A stretch of 64,000 nt of DNA. Source: Stemphylium vesicarium. Lineage: Eukaryota; Ascomycota; Dothideomycetes; Pleosporales; Pleosporaceae. The position numbers and the translations under genes were made by a program. The stretch lies in NCBI GenBank assembly GCA_004380135.1, contig QXCR01000006.1, positions 186,001 through 250,000 on the forward strand, read 5' to 3'. Position 1 is the stretch's first letter, and each line of letters opens with the position of its first letter. The notes beneath the pieces were generated by a model. That model did no database searches. It was given only the letters and a program-made list of their open reading frames with translations, and was not told the DNA's origin. Below are positions 57,600-64,000 of the stretch, one piece after another.

Positions 57600-60117
57600 A
57601 TGTCTCACTCGAGCTCTGCTTCAGAGGGCGAGGTCTCCGACACCCGACACAAGGCAAACACAGTCAACTCGCGCAACGAACCTGCGATTAACGGCTCGAA
57701 CAGGTCCTTTGGACTAGATGGTGGCTATGATAATTACCGCGCCTTGAGTCGCTCTCCTTCGCCATACCGCCGCAAGCGCACTCCATCCCGATCGCCCTCG
57801 CCATACCGGAACAATCGCGCAGTCGACCGGTCACCATCGCCATATCGACGAAGCCGAGCCGATCAAGCCGGGAATGATTCACGGGGCAACAAGCGCAAGG
57901 CTTCTCTGCCGCGCGGCCGCCCTGACAAGCGATATCATGCTGATCGTAGCAGACACGGCGAGCCTCGAAGAGGCGCGGGACCATGCCAGGGAAGTTTTGT
58001 CAAAGAAAGTAAAGATGTTGTAGACAGATCGCATGCGAAGCCCATCTCATACGCAGAGGTCGAGAATCCCAACCCTGTCCCTAACTTCCGGGAAGGGCTC
58101 CCCACGGACAACCGACGCCAGCATCCGCGCGACAACGACCGAGAGCATGACAGGCCGCGACAGTCGCATGGACAGAAACAGCCGGCTCCTTCTGACAACA
58201 GGAAGACCCAAGTTGCTCAGGCAAGCGTATCTGAAGATGTTGAGATGTAAGTACACGGTCCACTTATCGCATTTTGGAAAGCATACTAATCATCTGTATA
58301 GGAAGGATGATGATACCACTGATTATACACCAACGCCTGTCGAAGACAAGACACCTACACAGGAATCGCGTGAGGAAAAGCGCCGTCGATGGGCTGCTAT
58401 CCGCGCTGCTACCGAGCAACAGAAGCCTAAAGAGAACCTCTTGCAACAGGCTGTTCTCACTAATGCATCAGAAGTGACCACGTCAAACAACGCCTCGCCA
58501 GCTGCCTTTGCCGATAGTCCCATCTCCCCATTCGCATCGCCCCGCAACGGCGATCTCGACTCGGTACCTGCGTCACCAGATGTTATGGTAATCGACAAGC
58601 AAGGCGGGTTCAGTGAGGGAAACAGCCCTGCGGCAGCGAGCCCATCGGCGGCCGACTACGATCCACTCCAAGATATGCTGGATGACCGCGATCGAGCAGC
58701 CAAGAAGAACCAAAACACCGAAGTGTCCTCGGATGCATACCGCGAAACCGACCCGAAGGCTTTGTCCACTTTACCGGCTGAGAAGGTGGCGCCTGTCAAG
58801 AAGCAGAAGAAGGAGTTCGACATGTTCGCCTCTGACGATGAAGACGAAGATGAAGAAGATGCTGCAGCCGAGGCAAGTGCCGCTGCGAAGGGAACTGTTC
58901 TCGATGAAAAAATGCTCGACAACTGGGATGACCCTGAAGGATACTACAAGCTGATTAGCAATGAGCTGGTGGATGGCGGACGATACCGAATGATCAAGGG
59001 GCTAGGTCGCGGTGTTTTCGCCAACGTCGCACAAGCCGAAGAGGTCAACGCAGACGGCGGAGATGCCAATCCAAGGATAGTCGCCGTCAAGATGATTCGC
59101 CGAAACGACCTGATGAGGAGAGCCAGCCAGAAGGAAATGGACTTCTTGCGCAAGGTCAACGAGGCAGACCCACAGGATAAGCGCCACATCATTCGTTTGC
59201 TGGGCTCGTTCGATCATAAGGGGCATCTATGCATCGTCTTTGAACACATGTCAAAGAACTTGCGAGATTTGCTAAAGGAGGAGACTAACGGTCACGGTCT
59301 CACTCTTCCTGCCGTGCGCATCTACGCGCGTCAAATGTTCCTTGGTCTTCAACACTTGCAAAACTGTCAAGTCATTCACCTCGACTTGAAACCTGACAAC
59401 GTCTTGGTCTCTGCTGACAAGAAGACCATCAAGCTCGCCGATTTCGGAACCGCCGTCGACAAGCGAGACGTGATTGAGCGTACCGAGTACCTTGTCAGTC
59501 GCTTCTATCGCGCACCCGAGATCATACTCGGCATGGACGTCGGCTATCCCGTCGACATGTGGGCTGTGGGTTGTACCGTGTACGAACTATGGACAGGCAA
59601 GATTTTGTTTACAGGACGGTCGAACAACCAGATGATTAAGTCATTTATGGATTGTTTGGGATGGCCGAGCGAGAAGCTACTAAAGAAAGGCCTTGTCAAC
59701 AACATTCTTGACAACTTCGAACTCGGGCCGCCATTGAAGTTCATCAGCCGCGAGGTTGATCAACACAACAAGGTAAGCACACTGCAGTCTCTGAAAGGCG
59801 TAGCTAACGTGTCCAAGCTCTCGGTCCGCAAGATTGAGCAACAGAAGAAGGTCAACCGCGACATGAAGACTCGCGTCCATGACGCTGCCAGGAATATCTC
59901 GAGTGGAGGGCCTACCGTTGGCGAACTGAACGACCTAGCCGACCTATTGAGCGCCAGCCTGCACATGAACGTCGAGAAACGCATTTCGCCAAAAGAGGCT
60001 CTAGCACATAAGTTCTTTGCCAGCAAGACATCTACAGCGCCCAAGACAGCCCCCGCCAAATCTGCAGTTGTTAAACCGCCGATGATGAAACGTGGCACAC
60101 CCGGTGTCCGTCGCTAA
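57600..60117 (+). CDS. prp4: PRP4-type serine/threonine kinase (spliceosomal)
   Basis: Exon 57600-58246, a 55-bp phase-2 intron, then 58302-60117, which most likely contains a second 45-bp in-frame intron at 59773-59817. That gives about 805 residues (820 if retained). The N-terminus is basic and has three RSPSPYR units, as in RS-type splicing proteins. An acidic DEDEDEED stretch precedes the kinase domain at about residues 440-790. Kinase motifs are the glycine loop GLGRGVFANV, VAVKM with the ATP lysine, the catalytic loop HLDLKPDN, DFGTA and APE. The catalytic loop has Leu where most kinases have Arg; PRP4 kinases usually lack that Arg too. PRP4 phosphorylates tri-snRNP proteins and promotes spliceosome activation. 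The start is an ATG in AAAATGTC context; the frame upstream has no ATG. Confidence 0.95.
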
Positions 60118-60697
60118 GCACTGCGACTAGTGCTGCTTTATTGAATTTTAACCATTGCCTTTGCTTCCATTCAAGATGAGATAAGTGTGTATTCGACACT
60201 TGATGGATATGTCGACTTGCATCTGGCGTCGGAGATCAGAAAGATGGATTCTGAGGAGCATCGGATGTTTGTGCTCAACTATGGAGAGGACTAAAAGATG
60301 TGATAAGTCGAAGTATGCGGCAATATGACCGCCCTTGTTATGCGACTTGTACACCCTGATCGAGATTTATGACATGATCTATATGCGGATACTACTTACC
60401 CTCCACCTCGACTATCGAGCTACGACTGTATCTTTTCCAAGTTTGTATCGCCATTCATCTCTGAGTTCAGGCGATGCTATGCACATTGATTGATGGCATC
60501 TCCTCCCCAACAATTCATACTTTTTGTATAGCAGGACGTATTCGCTGGGCCGAGCAGATAGAAAGAAAGAGGTGAACCGCGGTGCTGGCTTCCTATCTAG
60601 ATGTATAACACCCCGACAAGACAAGGGCGAGACTGGACGTCTGCCTTAGACACGTAAATAAGTCATCAAAACATTCGTAAATTCATGTACTATGTTT
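60118..60697. other. Intergenic, about 0.6 kb between converging genes
   Basis: Holds the 3' ends of PRP4 and the DUF3445 gene. No other feature is supported. Confidence 0.5.
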
Positions 60698-62111
60698 TCA
60701 AACGTCAAGTTCGCCTCTAAGAAACGCCTTGACCCTCTCGCCCCAGATGACTTGACGTTTGTACACGGTCATTTTGGGTGCACTACCCAAGCCTAGACCA
60801 TCGATAGCTTCGGCAAGTAGCTCGCCATTTCCTTCGTTCTTTAGTTGTGGGAGCGGATACATGTATGTCTGTGTATGGTTAGTGTATCCATCTATTCAAT
60901 TGCCCGTAGAGAAGCATACCTTGAAGGCAAACACCAACGCCCCGGTCCTAGGCAGTCGATGTAACGTCTGCCTCTCGCACCTCAGCATCGTCTTCTTGAC
61001 ATCAACCACCTCCACCTCTTTCTCGTCCTTCCCAACCAACTCCTCCTCGCTCATATGGTTCCCCTTTAAGCAAAACAATTCGCCATTTGTATCCACGCTC
61101 CAATTCACACGTTTCACTATTTTCCCCACGGGCAAAGACGCAAAGTAGCGGTCCATGCTCTTTTCCAACTTGACGTTATAGTGCGGGACGGGGGCGTGGA
61201 TGGCGGCGAGTGTTAGGCCGAGCTTACTTAGCGTAGAGAAACCCGAGGGGAAGCAGTTTAGGAAGGCGGTCAGGCGATAGGGCTCTGATGAAGGCGGTTG
61301 AGAGGGAGGGGCCGGGGGTTTCTGCAGCAAGAGGAATTCCGTGTCGATGTTTTCGCCAAGGATTTGGAGCGCGTGGTCGGCGGTCGGGAGGGGATAGAGG
61401 GGAAGGAGCTGCGATGTGGCGTTATTGAGTAACTGCTTTGTTGGCATTTTCTCTAGGTCGTTATTGTTGTTGTTGACAATGCTGTACACGCTGGGGAAAC
61501 GACAGGGTAGGTACGTTTCTATGAGCCATTCGTACAACTCCAACACTGCGGGTACGGCTTGTGGTGTGCAGGCAAGGACTTCTGATCTTTGGTCCTGAAT
61601 TGTCTGGCTGCGCAGATGCAGGCGCGAGATATAGGTGTTGTCCATGGCGAGGAGACCTGATAGGGTGGTGTTTTCAAGTGCTGGGAGAAGTGACGTTGTT
61701 AGACTGAGATTTGTCTCATCTTTGTTGGTGTAAAGAGAGAACTAGGTCATGCATACCCATAGTCATATGGAATTTCGGTTTAAAAGGACGCAGTTTGAGT
61801 GGCTCTTGTGTTTCGAGAGAGAAGTTTTCAAGGGGCTCGATGGCATAGTATGAGGCCTCTGAGTACTCTGGTTCAGTGGTCTTCTTGTTGTCCTTGTTAG
61901 TGGTCGGAGTGGTTGGTAAATTCTCATCCCGGAGCTTGATTCAGTTAGACGGTGCGAATAGTGGTGAATGGGGTAAACGTACTCGTCCTGATTTTCTTTG
62001 GATGCTTTTTTGTATGCGCTCTATCTTCAAAACCACCACTACCATACCAACTAGCACAAGCAGAAGACATGACAACGGCGAGACAAGTCTGTTGAGATTG
62101 AATCGATCCAT
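60698..62111 (-). CDS. DUF3445 / haem-dependent oxidative N-demethylase-like protein, membrane anchored
   Basis: Four exons, 62111-61983, 61934-61757, 61680-60920 and 60868-60698, with introns of 48, 76 and 51 bp, give 412 residues in phase. Exon 1 encodes a single transmembrane segment (PLSCLLLVLVGMVVVL). Family landmarks of DUF3445 (HODM alpha-like) are KPKFHMTMG at the exon 2/3 boundary, MDNTYISR, the central HAPVPHYN and NWSVDTNGELF regions, RCERQTLHRLPRTGALVFAFK, and the terminal segment YMYPLPQL...KRQVIWGERVKAFL. Fungal members are often annotated as alpha-1,2-mannosyltransferase-like by transfer, without good support. By homology to the bacterial alpha subunit it may bind haem. Substrate and redox partner are unknown. 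Confidence 0.88.
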
Positions 62112-62781
62112 GGTAGCGCTACAATCTGCCTCCCTATGTCCTATACGCTGCCTACGGCTCTGGAAAGCACGTCTGGCGTTTTAGGTTGTATGGCACGTCA
62201 GATGCGTAGGGCGTATATTTGACATGGCGATTATGTCATCGGGGGGAAGAAGAGTAGGAAGGCGCGACTTGGAGGTCGATAAACGCTATAAACGCCATGG
62301 GGGAGGATCTATCAGTTAGGGACGGATAGAGGTGGGATATAGTTGCCTATCAGAGCGAACCCCGCATTCGGAGCGGTTGCGCTAGGAGAAGGCGCGATGC
62401 GGTGGATGGCAACCGGTTGAGAGTTGATAAGATCCAACTATTTTCTGGAAAAGTTTTAGACGGTGGTTCGAGCAGCTATAGGTAGGAGGTGACTTGTGTA
62501 GGCTGTAAGAGTTTCGTGAGGCTCATTACGGATCATGGCATTAATGAAGGACATGGTGATGAAGCGTGTTCATATCATTGCAATGGTGGATATTCTTCGT
62601 TCTCGATATTTAATTCTTTTTCCATTTCTCAGTGGCAGCTTGTTGCAGGTTGAAGGCCTCTAGCTCGACCGGCCTGAATGCAACCTGACATAGACCTTCA
62701 CATCCCCTAACTGGGCTAAGCATTCCGTACTCTCTTTTGTCTTCTCCAGAACCAGCATTGTCGCACTTGACCTTGCAATGC
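62112..62781. other. Intergenic, about 0.7 kb
   Basis: Between two minus-strand genes; it contains the promoter of the DUF3445 gene. No gene is visible. Confidence 0.5.
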
Positions 62782-63415
62782 TTAAGCCTTTACATCCTCG
62801 GCTTCCGGGTGGCTGACGGGTACCAGCTTGCCTACAACGAGATACTTCTCCTCGAACCTCTCCTCCCACCCCCTCATGGCCTCCATCTGCTCGGCATCGA
62901 GATCCTCTAGGGTATCGAGCGGGCCATCCAAGTCCTTGGTCAACATGTCCTCATCAAAGCTGCCGCACGCCAGGCCCCTCGACGCGTCCCTGCCAGCAAA
63001 GTTTGCGTAGGGACCACCCGGGCCGTAGAAGTTGCGGCCGGATGTGACGTCAAAGACACGGCCGCGGACAGCCAGGTAGACGGGCATGTTGTTCAGGCCA
63101 TTGTAGGGAAGGAGCGACGGAGGGGTGAAGGTGCGGAAGACGGTGGGTGGTGGGGCACGTGGGAGCGTCTGCGGGGTGGAGGGCTTGAGGCGGAGGTAGA
63201 CGAGGAGGCCAAAAAGGGAGAGCAGGACGAGGTTAATTGGCGTCAAGACCGAGGCGCTGGGCGGGTGGTCAGTTGGGAACTCATTTAGAAAAGGCGGCCG
63301 TCGTCCTTACGCCTGGGTTGCCGTAGCCTCCGGGACGGGAGAGGGTAGTGCTGTGGCTGTCAGCTTTAAAATGACATGATCTAAACGGGCCCATGGAAGG
63401 TTTACCGTCTGCCAT
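62782..63415 (-). CDS. dap1: Dap1/MAPR-family haem-binding protein (cytochrome b5-like)
   Basis: Three exons, 63415-63406 (only 10 bp), 63356-63311 and 63256-62782, with introns of 49 and 54 bp, give 176 residues. The long open frame begins with TTG, so the upstream exons are needed to reach an ATG. After splicing the N-terminus reads MADATALPSPVPE, then a membrane helix PINLVLLSLFGLLVYL. The cytochrome-b5-like domain contains VFDVTSGRNFYGPGGPY and FAGRDASRGLA, the MAPR signature with the haem-ligand Tyr region. Yeast Dap1 binds haem and supports the P450 Erg11 in ergosterol synthesis. The same role here is inference. Confidence 0.93.
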
Positions 63416-64000
63416 GTTCACCGGCGATGCAGGATATTGCAACTATAGCCTAGGGGAGTGGTGTCGCAGTGATAGCGTCGATAGCTTAATCCGTGGGAGC
63501 TCGACTGTCGGGCCATGATGCAATCCCCAGACATCAGCACTAGGACGGCCTTTCGTCCAGGTCATCCCGGCACCAGGCCGAGCACTAGACAACTCAACAC
63601 CACCATCATTCCCCTCCAAAAGTAATATCTTCCAAATCCTATGAAAAATACTGGCCATGGACATGTACTTGATTTTTGTCTCCCTAACAATCTCTGGTAA
63701 CGGTCATCGGACTGCCAGCTGTCCGTGATAGGGGGCAGCTGCAGCACTTATCACAGCGGAGCATCCGTACGCGAGGACATAGCCACCGCTCAGTGCTGCC
63801 AAAGCCTTCTGTTGCCTCACCTTCAAAACTGCCATCATACCCGGCCTAATCTTAGATACTTTCGTTCTGCCCTCACTCTCACTTCCTTATACGTGAGCAC
63901 GCGCCGTCCAACTGCGCGCCAACACTACCGCTGCTCCACCCACACCCGTGCGCCTCATCCTGAAACCGACCCACTCCGGCCCTGAAACGCTCGACATCGA
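63416..64000. other. Right-end intergenic stretch
   Basis: Upstream region of the Dap1-like gene. Nothing supportable is seen up to the end of the window; the last 150 bases are C-rich and could be the leader of a plus-strand gene beyond the edge. Confidence 0.4.

Noticed and set aside
1..64000. tRNA, rRNA, CRISPR array or intact transposon
   Set aside because: By-eye search for B-box-like tRNA sequences, repeat-spacer arrays, terminal repeats and transposase motifs gave nothing convincing; a dedicated tRNA and repeat scan would be decisive.

Overview
This window is nuclear DNA from a filamentous ascomycete (Pezizomycotina). Evidence: protein-coding genes on both strands with short GT-AG introns (mostly 45-76 bp, often with CTAAC, CTGAC or TACTAAC branch points), Zn2Cys6 transcription factors, a HET-domain gene, a quinate activator/repressor pair, a P450 and fungal DUF families. 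The gene set looks like Dothideomycetes, perhaps Pleosporales, but that is inference. All exon joins below were worked out by reading splice sites and checking that the phases match. There is no transcript support.

Layout from left to right: an MscS-type channel with an EF-hand (minus); an AIM6-like phosphodiesterase (minus); a possible small membrane protein (plus); a SIP5-like zinc-finger protein (minus); a secreted aldose 1-epimerase (minus), divergent from an alpha/beta hydrolase (plus), which is followed by the PLP-homeostasis protein (plus); a compound microsatellite; a seven-helix membrane protein resembling DUF3112 (minus), divergent from a conserved membrane protein (plus); a broken HET gene (minus); the quinate activator (minus), divergent from the quinate repressor (plus); a Cut12-like candidate (plus); a membrane-anchored repeat protein (plus); a fasciclin GPI protein (plus); a P450 (minus); an F-box-like protein (plus); a Zn2Cys6 regulator (minus); a gene-poor 5.8-kb stretch; PRP4 kinase (plus); a DUF3445 haem oxidoreductase-like protein (minus) and a Dap1/MAPR cytochrome-b5-like protein (minus).

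Most genes are unrelated housekeeping or accessory genes. The only clear regulatory unit is the divergent quinate activator/repressor pair, whose catabolic enzyme genes are not in the window. The two minus-strand genes at the right end both belong to haem-linked families. The most notable anomalies are the HET gene, which carries at least three in-frame stops inside recognisable conserved sequence, and a likely in-frame 45-base intron in PRP4, itself a splicing kinase. I found no rRNA, tRNA, CRISPR array or intact transposon.
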